Source: Subtercola sp. PAMC28395
GTDB lineage: Bacteria; Actinomycetota; Actinomycetes; Actinomycetales; Microbacteriaceae
Length of the DNA stretch: 64,000 bases
Direction: 5' to 3'
Assembly (NCBI RefSeq): GCF_018889995.1
Contig: NZ_CP076547.1
Span: 620,001 to 684,000 of the forward strand
Position 1 is the first letter of the stretch. Each line of letters starts with the position of its first letter. Under the pieces are notes generated by a model. It saw only the letters and a list, made by a program, of their open reading frames with translations, ran no database searches and had not been told where the DNA came from. Below, piece after piece: positions 33,741 through 42,526 of this stretch. The position numbers were made by a program, and so were the translations under genes.

Positions 33741-33755
33741 AATTTGTTACAAATT
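33741..33755. promoter_or_regulatory. Distinct 15-bp palindrome
   Basis: AATTTGTTACAAATT, a perfect 7+1+7 inverted repeat unlike the TGTTCA operators. It may bind another regulator, such as a GntR- or TetR-type protein, or a nucleoid protein. Confidence 0.45.
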
Positions 33756-33805
33756 CCTTGGCATGGCCTCTGCCGAAATAACAAAAACACAGGCGATCGG
33801 CACCA

Positions 33806-33822
33806 TGTTCAAGAAATGAACA
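33806..33822. promoter_or_regulatory. Island operator, perfect TGTTCA-N5-TGAACA
   Basis: TGTTCAAGAAATGAACA, 137 bases before the alcohol dehydrogenase start and 175 before that of regulator 2. It is identical in arms and spacing to the copy at 31391. Confidence 0.7.
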
Positions 33823-33958
33823 GTCCGACTCGAGCGGTTTCGAGGTGCCCTTAGATTCTCTTGACTCGGCGTTTACGTACGAGCGCCCTTCGAGGCTCCG
33901 CAGGTGGCGACACGACATCGGGCGAGAGCCGAAGACCCAATCAAAGGAGATATGGCTG

Positions 33959-35023
33959 ATGAAAGCAACACGCTTCTACGGCAAAGAAGACATCCGCACC
34001 GAACAGATCCCGGAGCCGGAACTGCTTCCGGGGAGCGTGAAGATCAAGGTCGAATGGACCGGAATCTGCGGCACCGACCTCCACGAGTTCGAAGAGGGAG
34101 CGATCTTCTGCCCGAAGCCCGGGCATCCACACCCACTGACCGGTGAAACGACTCCGGTGGTGCTCGGCCACGAACTCGCCGGCGTGATTGCAGGCCTCGG
34201 CGAGGGTGTGACCGGGCTCACGGTCGGCGAACGAGTCGCCCTCGAGCCCTACATCCTGTGTGGCGAGTGCGAATACTGCCTCGGCGGCGAGCAGTACAAC
34301 CTCTGCCCGAAGGCCGGGTACTACGGCCTCTCCGGCTGGGGCGGTGGTTTCGCGGAGTACGTCGTGGTGAACAACCCAGCAATGGTGCACCCGCTGGGCG
34401 AGCTCTCAACCGAGGTGGGCGCGCTCGTCGAACCTCTTTCCGTGGCCCATCACGCGGTTCGACGTTCCGGAGCCAAGGCCGGTGACACGGCCGTAGTGTT
34501 CGGCGCCGGCCCGATCGGCATCTTCGTGACCCTGATTCTCAAGGCGATCGGTGTCGAGACGATCTACAACGTCGAGATCTCAACCATCCGCAAAGAAAAG
34601 GTCCTCTCAGCCGGCTCGACGCGCGTCATCGACCCCACAGCTGAAGACGTGGTCGCGACGATCCGCGAGCTCACCGGTGGCCGGGGAACCGACGTTGCCT
34701 TCGAGTGCGTCGCTGCCTCGCCGGCCCTCCAGGCGGCAATGGACTCCACCCGGAGCGGCGGAACAGTCGTGAACGTCTCCATCTGGAGCCACAACGCCGA
34801 CGTCAATCTCTTCGGCCTCACCATGCGCGAGCTCAACCTCGTTGGAACGAGCGCGTACGCGAACGACCACGCTGCCGTCATCAAACTCCTGCAGGAGGGG
34901 CGTATCGAGAACGTCGAGCAGTACATCACCGGCCGAATCTCGGTTGAGGATGTCGTGGAGCTGGGCTTCAAGCAGCTGATCCACAACAAAGAAGAGAACG
35001 TCAAGATCATCGTTCACCCGTAG
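33959..35023 (+). CDS. Zn-dependent alcohol dehydrogenase, 2,3-butanediol dehydrogenase-like
   Basis: 354 aa medium-chain dehydrogenase. Catalytic Zn ligands are in TGICGTDLHEF and VLGHELAG. The structural Zn lobe is ALEPYILCGECEYCLGGEQYNLC and the NAD site is VVFGAGPIGIF. The pattern EPLSVAHHAVRRSG is typical of the butanediol/sorbitol group. Start ATG 33959 follows AAGGAGATATGGCTG; a nearer ATG at 33952 is out of frame. It probably oxidises a secondary or cyclic alcohol to the ketone in the island pathway. Confidence 0.9.
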   Translation: MKATRFYGKEDIRTEQIPEPELLPGSVKIKVEWTGICGTDLHEFEEGAIFCPKPGHPHPLTGETTPVVLGHELAGVIAGLGEGVTGLTVGERVALEPYILCGECEYCLGGEQYNLCPKAGYYGLSGWGGGFAEYVVVNNPAMVHPLGELSTEVGALVEPLSVAHHAVRRSGAKAGDTAVVFGAGPIGIFVTLILKAIGVETIYNVEISTIRKEKVLSAGSTRVIDPTAEDVVATIRELTGGRGTDVAFECVAASPALQAAMDSTRSGGTVVNVSIWSHNADVNLFGLTMRELNLVGTSAYANDHAAVIKLLQEGRIENVEQYITGRISVEDVVELGFKQLIHNKEENVKIIVHP

Positions 35024-35060
35024 TCGTTTGCACGACTAACCCTGTCGATCTCCGTCGCCC

Positions 35061-35077
35061 TGTGCAGATACTGAACA
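35061..35077. promoter_or_regulatory. Island operator, 11/12 match
   Basis: TGTGCAGATACTGAACA, with one mismatch in the left arm. It lies in the 241-base gap between the alcohol dehydrogenase and the ABC binding-protein gene, suggesting that the importer operon has its own promoter under the same control. Confidence 0.6.
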
Positions 35078-35264
35078 TTCTCACGGGGCGACGGGATTTT
35101 GACAGCAGGATGGCGATCGCGAAGCACCACGAGCACGACTCGATCTTGTTGAAAGATCTCCCGGAGCCGAACGTTTCGCGTCCCAATCGACAGCGCAGTC
35201 ATTCAGAACACTGCGCAGTCAGCACCGATGAAGCAATCACACACTATGCAAAGGAGCACAGAAA

Positions 35265-36431
35265 ATGCGCACTCGGAAACTCTTGAGTTGGCAGACAGTG
35301 GCAGCTGCCGCCCTCATCACCGGCCTCACGGTCGCAACCGCAGGCTGCAGCACGGGCGGATCGTCAAGCTCGAGCACCGCAGCAGCGGGCTCGGGTTCAG
35401 GCACCCTCGACGGGAAGGGCGCACTCATCAAGATCTTCATGCCCTCGACGTCGAACGTCTACCTGGCCGCAGCAGCGAAGGCCGCTGCAGCTGAAGCGAA
35501 GAACCTCGGCTACACCTCGAGCATCATCGAGAACAACTTCAGCCAGACCGAAGAAGACCAGCAGGTGCAGGAATGGCTCGCCACCGGCGAGAAGGCTGCC
35601 GCTGTTCTGATCTGGCCGGCTTCCGCGAAGAATGCGACAGCATCCATTCGCGCGCTCTCGAAGGTTGCACCGGTTCTGCAGTGGAACCAGCTGATCGACC
35701 CCGCAGCAGACCCGTTCATCAAGATCGGCTACGCTGGCGTCTCTGACCTCGGAATCGGCGACCAGGCCGGTAAAGACACTCTGGCCCAGATCGACACCCT
35801 GACGAAGGCCGGCTACAAGTTCCACGGCCCCGGCGGACTGCCGAACGTTCTCGAGATCTCACTCGGATCCGGCGACTACGCCGCTGGTGAAGACCGCCAC
35901 ACGGCCTTCATGAAGGTCACCGACGGCAAGATCAACTACCTCGGTCGTGAAGGCGCTGCGAACTTCGACGCCCAGGGAGCCTTCACGGCTGCCAGCACCG
36001 CGATCCCGAAGTACCTCTCGGCCGGTATCGACATCATCTACGTGCAGACCAACGACATGGGTAACGGTGTTGTGCAGGCCGCCGAACAGAACGGCCTCAA
36101 GCCTGGCACCGACGTCTTCCTCATGACAGGAACGTCATCAGGGTCGACCGCGAACCTGCGTTCAGGCAAGATCACGACGGCTGTTCTGCAGTCGCCGGTC
36201 ATCGAAGGCACACTGATCGTCGACAACACGGCTCAGTACCTCGCCACGGGCTCGGTCACGGCCGGAACCGTCACGATTGCGTCCGACGCAGCCAAGCCCA
36301 AGCTCGAGATGACGCCCCCCACCCGCACGACGTACATGATGAACCCGAGCGTCACCGCTGCCAACATCGACAGCTTCAAGATCTGGGGTTTCGACTTCCA
36401 GGCACTGATGGGTGACGCCGCAACAAACTGA
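35265..36431 (+). CDS. Ribose-type ABC transporter substrate-binding lipoprotein
   Basis: 388 aa. Signal peptide with lipobox ending ATAGC at about residue 28, a Ser/Gly-rich tether, then a periplasmic binding protein type I fold (KIFMPSTSNVYLAAAAKAAAAEAKNLG). Start ATG 35265 has GGAGCAC upstream. It heads a four-gene importer operon. Ligands of this class are sugars, polyols or autoinducer-like small molecules; here the ligand is unknown but co-regulated with the catabolic genes. Confidence 0.9.
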   Translation: MRTRKLLSWQTVAAAALITGLTVATAGCSTGGSSSSSTAAAGSGSGTLDGKGALIKIFMPSTSNVYLAAAAKAAAAEAKNLGYTSSIIENNFSQTEEDQQVQEWLATGEKAAAVLIWPASAKNATASIRALSKVAPVLQWNQLIDPAADPFIKIGYAGVSDLGIGDQAGKDTLAQIDTLTKAGYKFHGPGGLPNVLEISLGSGDYAAGEDRHTAFMKVTDGKINYLGREGAANFDAQGAFTAASTAIPKYLSAGIDIIYVQTNDMGNGVVQAAEQNGLKPGTDVFLMTGTSSGSTANLRSGKITTAVLQSPVIEGTLIVDNTAQYLATGSVTAGTVTIASDAAKPKLEMTPPTRTTYMMNPSVTAANIDSFKIWGFDFQALMGDAATN

Positions 36432-36460
36432 CGCGCCCAGCGCTCAGCCAGCAGCCCGAA

Positions 36461-36506
36461 AGGGGTTCCGCAGCAGGGGTTACCCGAACCCAGCTGCGGA
36501 ACCCCT
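36461..36506 (+). terminator. Hairpin between binding-protein and ATPase genes (attenuator-like)
   Basis: A 14-bp stem AGGGGTTCCGCAGC (36461-36474) pairs perfectly with 36493-36506; the loop contains a smaller GGGTT/AACCC pairing. There is no U-tract. Such intercistronic hairpins usually protect the binding-protein mRNA and lower expression of the genes that follow. Confidence 0.7.
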
Positions 36507-36562
36507 GACGGGCCCACCGTCTCACCGCACCGAACAACGCGAATCTCACTGTGGAGGAAAGC

Positions 36563-38062
36563 ATGAACGAGACCATTCCGTTCCGACTTGAAGCAAAAGG
36601 CATATCGAAGTCGTACGGGGCCATCAGCGCTCTCGATGACGTGAACCTCGCGCTGAAGCCCGGAGAAGTGGTGGCCCTTCTCGGTGAGAACGGCGCCGGC
36701 AAGAGCACGATCGTCAAGATCATCTCGGGCCTCATCGTTCCCGACAGCGGCACGATCACGATCGACGGCGAAGAAGTCGTCCTCCCCACAGTGAACGCTT
36801 CCCAGGCCGCGGGCATTGCTGTGGTGCAGCAGGAATTCAGCACCGTCGGCACCCTGACCGTTGCCGAGAATCTCGTTCTCGGGCAACGCGGCGCCTCCTG
36901 GTGGTGGAGCCCGAGCAAGCTCAACACCGCCGCAAAAGCCATTCTCGAACGCGTCGGCCTTGAAGATCTCGACCCCAACACTCCGGTCGAGAACCTCACT
37001 GTTGCAGAGATGCAGCTGGTCGAGATCGCCCGCGTTCTGGCCAAAGACGCGAAGATCGTCATCTTCGACGAGCCCACAGCCGCACTCTCCGACGCAGAGA
37101 TCGTGCGCGTTCTTCGCGTCGTCAAGCGATTGGCTGCCGAAGGCCGAAGCGTCATCTACGTGACTCACCGTCTCCCCGAAGTCTTCGAAATCGCCGACCA
37201 GGTGGTGATCTTCCGAAATGGCAAGAGCCAGCCGTCGAGAAACGTCTCCGATCTCACCGTCGACATGGTCGTTGCACTGATGATCGGCCGCGAGCTCGGG
37301 CACCTCTATCCCGAGAAGTCTCCGAGTATCGGCGAGGTCGTCCTTGAGACCAGCGGCCTCAAGATCGCCGGCATGCGATCTGAAGTCAACCTCCAGGTTC
37401 GGCGCGGCGAGATCCTCGGGCTCACCGGGCAGCTCGGGTCTGGCACCGCGGAAATCATGCAGGCCATCGCAGGCAACGCCGACGTCTTGGCCGGCACAGT
37501 CGAACTCGAAGGGTCACCAATCGACCTCCGCGGACGGCGCCGTGGAATCGTCATCGGAATCGCCTACTGCTCCCCCGACCGTAAGAAGGACGGCATCTTC
37601 GCCGGAGTTTCGATCAAGCGGAATCTCTCCTCTCCCTGGCTTCGTCGCGTTTCCCGCGTGGGATTCGTCAGCCGCAAGCAGGAGATGGACGAAGCGACAC
37701 GAAGCGCAAGCAATTTCGCCATCGACCTTGCCCGCATGCAGACTCCGGTCGGCAACCTCTCTGGTGGGAACCAGCAGAAGGTCGCTGTCGGAAAATGGTT
37801 GGGCATCCGGCCGCGGGTCCTTCTTGTCGAAGAGCCCACACGAGGGGTGGATGTCGGCGCACGCGCCGAGATCTACGCCCAACTCCGCCGACTGTGCGAC
37901 AGCGGCGTCGGCATCATCGTCAGCTCATCTGACACCAATGAAATCCTGGGCCTCTCCGACACGATCGCTACGTACTACCGAGGGGCACAGACGTCGAGCA
38001 AATCAGCATCCGAATGGACAGAGCCAGAGCTTGTCCGTGAAGTCATGCACCGTGAGGACTGA
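36563..38062 (+). CDS. Ribose-type ABC transporter ATP-binding protein (two NBDs)
   Basis: 499 aa with two fused nucleotide-binding domains, as in RbsA/XylG. NBD1 has Walker A GENGAGKST and a degenerate signature (LTVAEMQLVEIARVL), with Walker B IVIFDEPTAAL. NBD2 lacks a good Walker A (GQLGSGTAE) but has the canonical signature NLSGGNQQKVAVGKWL. This asymmetry is normal for the family. The start is ATG 36563 after GGAGGAAA. It energises the two permeases that follow. Confidence 0.93.
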   Translation: MNETIPFRLEAKGISKSYGAISALDDVNLALKPGEVVALLGENGAGKSTIVKIISGLIVPDSGTITIDGEEVVLPTVNASQAAGIAVVQQEFSTVGTLTVAENLVLGQRGASWWWSPSKLNTAAKAILERVGLEDLDPNTPVENLTVAEMQLVEIARVLAKDAKIVIFDEPTAALSDAEIVRVLRVVKRLAAEGRSVIYVTHRLPEVFEIADQVVIFRNGKSQPSRNVSDLTVDMVVALMIGRELGHLYPEKSPSIGEVVLETSGLKIAGMRSEVNLQVRRGEILGLTGQLGSGTAEIMQAIAGNADVLAGTVELEGSPIDLRGRRRGIVIGIAYCSPDRKKDGIFAGVSIKRNLSSPWLRRVSRVGFVSRKQEMDEATRSASNFAIDLARMQTPVGNLSGGNQQKVAVGKWLGIRPRVLLVEEPTRGVDVGARAEIYAQLRRLCDSGVGIIVSSSDTNEILGLSDTIATYYRGAQTSSKSASEWTEPELVREVMHRED

Positions 38063-38068
38063 ATCAAA

Positions 38069-39058
38069 ATGACGACAACACTTCAACCAACAACTACCGG
38101 CTTCCAGGAGCGTGCCGGCCAACGCCGGGCGATCAACGGAATCAGGAACTCGGCTCTGCCGATCCTCATCGCGGCGGTGTACGTCGGAGCGAGCATCTTC
38201 GTGCCCCAGTTCCTCACCTTCGAGACGATCAGGGCGATCCTGCTCGCGACATCGATCACAGGGATCATCGCGGTCGGAATGACGGCCGTCACCCTCTCGG
38301 GCAACTTCTTCTCGCTCGCGGTGACAGCCAGCACCGTTTTCTCTGGTGTGATCTACCTGTGGGTGGGCAGCGCGACCGGGAACATCTTCGTGGCAGCTCT
38401 TGCAGCGATCGTCGTCGCACTGGTACTCGGACTCATCCAGGGCTACATAGTCGGGCTGGGCCTGAATCCTGTGGTTGTGACTCTGGCGGCCGGCGCGATC
38501 ATCTACGGATCGACGGCCATCCTCACCAAGGGCGAGGTCGTGGCAGCAGCAGACAACAGCATGGGTGCCTTTGCCACCTTCGCCATCTTCGGAGTTCCCC
38601 TCCCTGTCTTCATCTTCATCGGCTTCACTGCCGTCGCATGGTTCCTGACCGAACACACCCTCATCGGCCGCAACCTGCACCTTCTCGGCGCGAACAAGGC
38701 GACTGCCCGGAACAGCGGAATCTCGGCCACCGGTACCACCATCTGGGCGTTCCTCGCCTTCTCGGTCGGCATCGGCGTCGCGGCCATCCTGCAGGTGTCG
38801 CAGACCCTGCAGATCCAGGCGGACAACTTTCCCGAGCTCACCATGAACGTCGTGGCCGCTGTTCTGGTGGGTGGTACTGCGATCACCGGTGGTGACGGCT
38901 CACCGGTCAAGTCCGCGATCGGCGCTCTGTTCATCGCGACGATCACACAGATCATGGTGCTGTCGGGAATCCCTCAGGGCACGCGATACTTCGTTCTCGG
39001 CCTCGTCGTCGTCGCCCTTGTCATCACGCTTCACCTCTTGCGAAAGGCTTCCCGATGA
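38069..39058 (+). CDS. Ribose-type ABC transporter permease 1
   Basis: 329 aa with about nine or ten hydrophobic segments of the RbsC type. LNPVVVTLAAGAIIYGSTAILTKG and GGTAITGGDGSPVKSAIGALF are family motifs. It follows the ATPase gene by 6 bases and overlaps permease 2 by 4 bases (ATGA). Two different permease genes suggest a heterodimeric channel. Confidence 0.92.
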   Translation: MTTTLQPTTTGFQERAGQRRAINGIRNSALPILIAAVYVGASIFVPQFLTFETIRAILLATSITGIIAVGMTAVTLSGNFFSLAVTASTVFSGVIYLWVGSATGNIFVAALAAIVVALVLGLIQGYIVGLGLNPVVVTLAAGAIIYGSTAILTKGEVVAAADNSMGAFATFAIFGVPLPVFIFIGFTAVAWFLTEHTLIGRNLHLLGANKATARNSGISATGTTIWAFLAFSVGIGVAAILQVSQTLQIQADNFPELTMNVVAAVLVGGTAITGGDGSPVKSAIGALFIATITQIMVLSGIPQGTRYFVLGLVVVALVITLHLLRKASR

Positions 39059-40023
39059 ATCCCGTATTTGCATGGTTCAAGCGGTACCTGCTCCAGTTCG
39101 TGGTACTCATCGCGGTCATCGTCTCGATGTACTCGCTCTACCCGAACTTCCACGTCGAGGCCTCCCTCGAACGCCTCATTCCGCTCGGCGTCATCGCTGC
39201 AGGGCTCGCCGTGACCATGATCGCCGGCGAATTCGACCTCTCCATCGCCTCGATGGCGGCTCTCGCAGGCGCTCTGACAGTCGTCTTCTCGGGTCTCGGC
39301 CTGATCGTGGCCGTGGTGATTGCGATCATCGGCTGCACCCTCCTCGGAATGCTCCAGGGCTGGGCGATCGCGAAGCTGGGCATCAACTCCCTCGTCTTCA
39401 CCGTCGGCACGCTCATCCTCATCCGGGGTCTGACGTGGCTGGTATGCGGCGGGCTGGCGATCAGTGTCGACGACATCTTCGCCTCCGACGTCTTCCAGGT
39501 GAAGTTCCTCTTCCTCTCTCCCTTGTCGGCAACGGCCCTCGTCGTTCTCATCGGCCTCGGTATCTTCCTTGCCCGAACGAGGTGGGGCCGCGAGCTCTAC
39601 GCGCTGGGCAGTTCACGACACGAGGCCATCGCAGCCGGTGTGAACTACAAACGCGGGATGATCGTCGCCTTCGGAATCTCGGCAGGTTGTGGCGCCGTCG
39701 GTGGCTCTCTGACCAGCGCCCTCTCCGGCTCCGCGGCTCCCGATGCGCTGGAATCGATGCTGGTCACCGGCCTCGCTGCTGTGCTCGTCGGCGGAATCAG
39801 CCTGTCGGGCGGTCGCGGCACGATGGTGAACGTCTTCCTCGGTTTCGCGATCATCGCCGTTCTGGCCTCGGGCCTCGCCGGCATGGGATCGAAAGCCTTC
39901 GTCTCGCAGCTGTTCACGGGCATCTTCCTGCTGGCCATCGTTCTCATCGACTACGGCATCAAGCGCATCTCTGAACAGAACAAGCGAGGCCGTCAACGCA
40001 AGCTCGCCGAAGTCACGGCCTGA
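39055..40023 (+). CDS. Ribose-type ABC transporter permease 2
   Basis: 322 aa, the same fold as permease 1: AGEFDLSIASMAALAGAL, SLVFTVGTLILIRGLTWLVCGG and LVGGISLSGGRGTMVNVFLGF. The C-terminus ends in a basic cytosolic tail (QNKRGRQRKLAEVTA). It is translationally coupled to permease 1 and followed after 90 bases by the SDR gene with its own strong ribosome-binding site. Confidence 0.92.
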   Translation: MNPVFAWFKRYLLQFVVLIAVIVSMYSLYPNFHVEASLERLIPLGVIAAGLAVTMIAGEFDLSIASMAALAGALTVVFSGLGLIVAVVIAIIGCTLLGMLQGWAIAKLGINSLVFTVGTLILIRGLTWLVCGGLAISVDDIFASDVFQVKFLFLSPLSATALVVLIGLGIFLARTRWGRELYALGSSRHEAIAAGVNYKRGMIVAFGISAGCGAVGGSLTSALSGSAAPDALESMLVTGLAAVLVGGISLSGGRGTMVNVFLGFAIIAVLASGLAGMGSKAFVSQLFTGIFLLAIVLIDYGIKRISEQNKRGRQRKLAEVTA

Positions 40024-40113
40024 TCCCCCAAGCCCGATCCACGGTTCAGTTCGAGTAGTCGATTCCGACTCCTCCGGGCGGGAACCACTCACCATAAATA
40101 TAAGGAGAAGAAA

Positions 40114-40902
40114 ATGTCAGGACGCGTAGAAGGTCGCAGCATCCTCGTCACGGGTGGCGGCAGCGGAATGGGTCGAGTCGTGAGCATCGCCCTCGCCAAG
40201 GAAGGCGCAGGTGTGACGATCGTCGATCTGAACGCCGACGCCGCCAAAGCGGTGGCTGACGAGATCATCGCCGCAGGCGGCAAGGCTGTTTCCATCGCCG
40301 GCAACGTGACAGAGCGTGCAGATGTCGCGAAAGCCGTGGAGACCGCCGTCGAGGCGTTCGGCAAGCTCGACGTTCTGTTCGCCATCGCGGGCATGATCAA
40401 GCCGCAGAAGTTCCTCGAGATCACCGAAGACAACTTCCGCTTGACGCTCGACGTCAACGCTCTCGGCACCCTGATCTGCCAGCAGGAGGCCGCCAAGCAG
40501 ATGATCAAGCAGGGCCACGGCGGAAAACTCATCCTCACGTCATCGATTGCCGGTCGCCAGGGTTACGGCAACTTCGGTTCGTACTGCGTGAGCAAGTTCG
40601 GCGTGATCGCACTCAACCAGTCGGCCGCAAATGCGCTCGCCGAACACCACATCACCTCGAACGCATTTGCTCCGGGCGTCGTCGACACTCCCCTGTGGAA
40701 GAAGCTCGACGAAGACCTCGTCGAGATCGGCGCATCCGCCAAGGTCGGCCAGGCGTGGGACGAGTTCTCGGGCGCCAACCTGATCGGTCGCAAGGGTGTT
40801 GCAGAAGACGTCATCGGTACGGCGCTGTTCCTCGCATCATCCGACTCGGACTACATGACCGGCCAGGTCATGATGATCGACGGCGGAATGGTGCTCGTCT
40901 AA
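40114..40902 (+). CDS. Short-chain dehydrogenase/reductase of the island
   Basis: 262 aa classical SDR. Cofactor motif TGGGSGMG (13-20) is followed by VDLNADAAK, where Asp suggests NAD(H). AIAG stands in place of NNAG. Catalytic Ser lies in LTSSIAG and Tyr-x3-Lys in SYCVSKFG. The end MTGQVMMIDGGMVLV is typical. ATAAGGAG lies 6 nt before ATG 40114. It is followed by two terminators. Its role is likely a ring or side-chain alcohol/ketone interconversion. Confidence 0.92.
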   Translation: MSGRVEGRSILVTGGGSGMGRVVSIALAKEGAGVTIVDLNADAAKAVADEIIAAGGKAVSIAGNVTERADVAKAVETAVEAFGKLDVLFAIAGMIKPQKFLEITEDNFRLTLDVNALGTLICQQEAAKQMIKQGHGGKLILTSSIAGRQGYGNFGSYCVSKFGVIALNQSAANALAEHHITSNAFAPGVVDTPLWKKLDEDLVEIGASAKVGQAWDEFSGANLIGRKGVAEDVIGTALFLASSDSDYMTGQVMMIDGGMVLV

Positions 40903-40936
40903 CCACCTGCGGCCCCTTCCCGGGGCCCCAACAGAC

Positions 40937-40990
40937 AAGCTGGCTGCGTGCCGGTTCCACTTGACGGAACCGCACGCGGCCAGCTTTTTT
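40937..40990 (+). terminator. Rho-independent terminator with T6 tract
   Basis: AAGCTGGCTGCGTGCCGGTTCC pairs with GGAACCGCACGCGGCCAGC across a 7-base loop, with two small mismatches. TTTTTT follows at 40985-40990. It ends the importer/SDR transcript. Confidence 0.88.
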
Positions 40991-41060
40991 GCGTACAGCA
41001 CCTGTCAGTTCGTCGGAGCGTGATCCAGCCTCTTTGTGACAGTCGGCTCTGTGCCGACAA

Positions 41061-41100
41061 AAAGGGGGAGCCCCGCGGGTTTCTGCGGGGCTCCCCCTTT
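41061..41100. terminator. Bidirectional hairpin terminator
   Basis: A 16-bp perfect stem, AAAGGGGGAGCCCCGC (41061-41076) with 41085-41100, loop GGGTTTCT. It ends with TTT on the plus strand and AAA/TTT on the minus strand, and separates the SDR gene from the converging aldehyde dehydrogenase 2. Confidence 0.88.
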
Positions 41101-41121
41101 CAGGCTGGGGTCATCTGTAGC

Positions 41122-42486
41122 TCACGCCCGACGAACGAGTTTCTTGTTGGCGAACTCGTCGAGACCGAAGCGGCCCAGCTCCCTGCCGATGCCCGAATTC
41201 TTGACGCCGCCGAACGGCAGATCAGGAGCGCTCCTGATCAGCATGTTGACTCCGACCATGCCGACCTCCAGCCGACCGGCAACCTCATCCGCCTCGATTC
41301 CTGATCCGGCGAAGACTGCACTGCCCAGACCGAAGGGTGAGTCGTTCGCAAGGTCGACCGCCGCATCTGTCGAAGCGACTTTGTACACAACGGCTACCGG
41401 TCCGAAGATCTCCTCGTGGTAGAGACGCATGTCCGGCGTGACTCCCGAGAGCACAGTTGCGGGATAGTAGGCGCCATCACCCTCAGGAATCGTTCCGCCC
41501 AGATGCACCTTCGCGCCCTTCGCCACGGCGTCATCCACCAGTTCGGCTACATCGCGGCGAGATCCAGGCGACGACAATGGCCCCATCTTCGTGTCGGGAT
41601 CCTTCGGGTCGCCCGTGTGCCACGTCGACGCTTCTTCGAGAAAACGAGGGAAGAAGTCATCCCAGACCTCTTCAGAGACGATCGTGCGCTTCATCGATGT
41701 GCACGCCTGCCCAGCGTTCCAGAATCGCCCCGTGGCGGCGGCAGAGACGGCCAGGGGGATATCAGCCCCGGGCAGGATGATCAGCGGGTCCGAGCCGCCG
41801 AGTTCGAGTACGCACTTCTTCAGGTTCTGGCCCGCCAACCCCCCGATCCGTCGACCCGCGCTCTCGGAGCCCGTCAGCGAGACACCCTGCAGGAGAGGGC
41901 TGGCGATAATTCCTTCGATCTGCCCGTGGGTGACGAAGACGTTCGCATATTCACCGTTGGAGGCTCCGGCATCACTCGCGATCTGTTCGACGGCGAGCGA
42001 GAGTTGCGGGCAGTTGCTCGCGTGCTTGAGCAGGATCGTGTTGCCGAGCAGGAGGTTGGGAGCGACAAAGCGGGCGACCTGGTAGAGCGGGAAGTTCCAC
42101 GGCATGACCCCCAGAAGGGCGCCGATGGGTTCGGTGCGCACCACGGCCACTCCGGCGCCCGCGATGTCGAGCGTCTCGTCCGCGAGCAACGCGGGGCCCT
42201 TCTGCCCGTAGTACTCGTAGATCGACGCCGCGAGCTGCACTTCGGCCCGGGACTGCGTGATCGGCTTGCCCATTTCGAGCGTCATCAATTGGGCGAGTTC
42301 CTCCGTGCGCTCACGATGAAGCGCCCCGATCTGCCCGACGATGGCGGCACGTTCGCCGATCGGCAAAGCCGACCAGCTGCGATAGGCGGCATCGGCTCGC
42401 TCGAGTGCGTGCGTCGCCTCCTCATCGCTCAGATCAGCGAATTCGCGAATGACTTCGCCTGACGTCGGGTCGACAGTTCTGTACAT
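41122..42486 (-). CDS. Aldehyde dehydrogenase, succinate-semialdehyde (Sad/YneI) type, copy 2
   Basis: 454 aa, paralogue of the enzyme at 28726. It has MPWNFPLYQVARFVAPNLLLGN, LKHASNCPQ, Glu in LELGGSDPL, Cys in NAGQACTSMKR and the same C-terminal GIGRELGRFGLDEFANKKLV. It is the third gene of a three-gene leftward operon (43089, 42527, 41122) with a LimB-like monooxygenase and its flavin reductase. Each of the island's two monooxygenases therefore has an aldehyde dehydrogenase near it. Confidence 0.92.
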   Translation of the reverse strand: MYRTVDPTSGEVIREFADLSDEEATHALERADAAYRSWSALPIGERAAIVGQIGALHRERTEELAQLMTLEMGKPITQSRAEVQLAASIYEYYGQKGPALLADETLDIAGAGVAVVRTEPIGALLGVMPWNFPLYQVARFVAPNLLLGNTILLKHASNCPQLSLAVEQIASDAGASNGEYANVFVTHGQIEGIIASPLLQGVSLTGSESAGRRIGGLAGQNLKKCVLELGGSDPLIILPGADIPLAVSAAATGRFWNAGQACTSMKRTIVSEEVWDDFFPRFLEEASTWHTGDPKDPDTKMGPLSSPGSRRDVAELVDDAVAKGAKVHLGGTIPEGDGAYYPATVLSGVTPDMRLYHEEIFGPVAVVYKVASTDAAVDLANDSPFGLGSAVFAGSGIEADEVAGRLEVGMVGVNMLIRSAPDLPFGGVKNSGIGRELGRFGLDEFANKKLVRRA

Positions 42487-42526
42487 CTGTTGTTCTCCTG
42501 TTCTGCATCCGCCGGGTGGCGGATGA

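Larger units (their letters stand above)
33632..33958. other. AT-rich divergent promoter region with several palindromes
   Basis: 327 bases without a gene, between regulator 2 (leftward) and the alcohol dehydrogenase (rightward). It is clearly richer in A/T than its surroundings from about 33700 to 33830. It holds a weak island operator (33721), a different 15-bp palindrome (33741) and a perfect island operator (33806). Confidence 0.6.

Noticed and set aside
36233-37303. A 356-codon open frame antisense to the ABC ATPase gene
   Set aside because: It lies wholly opposite a clear RbsA-type gene and the end of the binding-protein gene, has no ribosome-binding site, and its sequence shows no domain; such shadows are common in GC-rich DNA.
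41416-42462. A 348-codon open frame antisense to aldehyde dehydrogenase 2
   Set aside because: Fully overlaps a strongly supported enzyme gene, is Arg/Gly-rich and has no recognisable fold.
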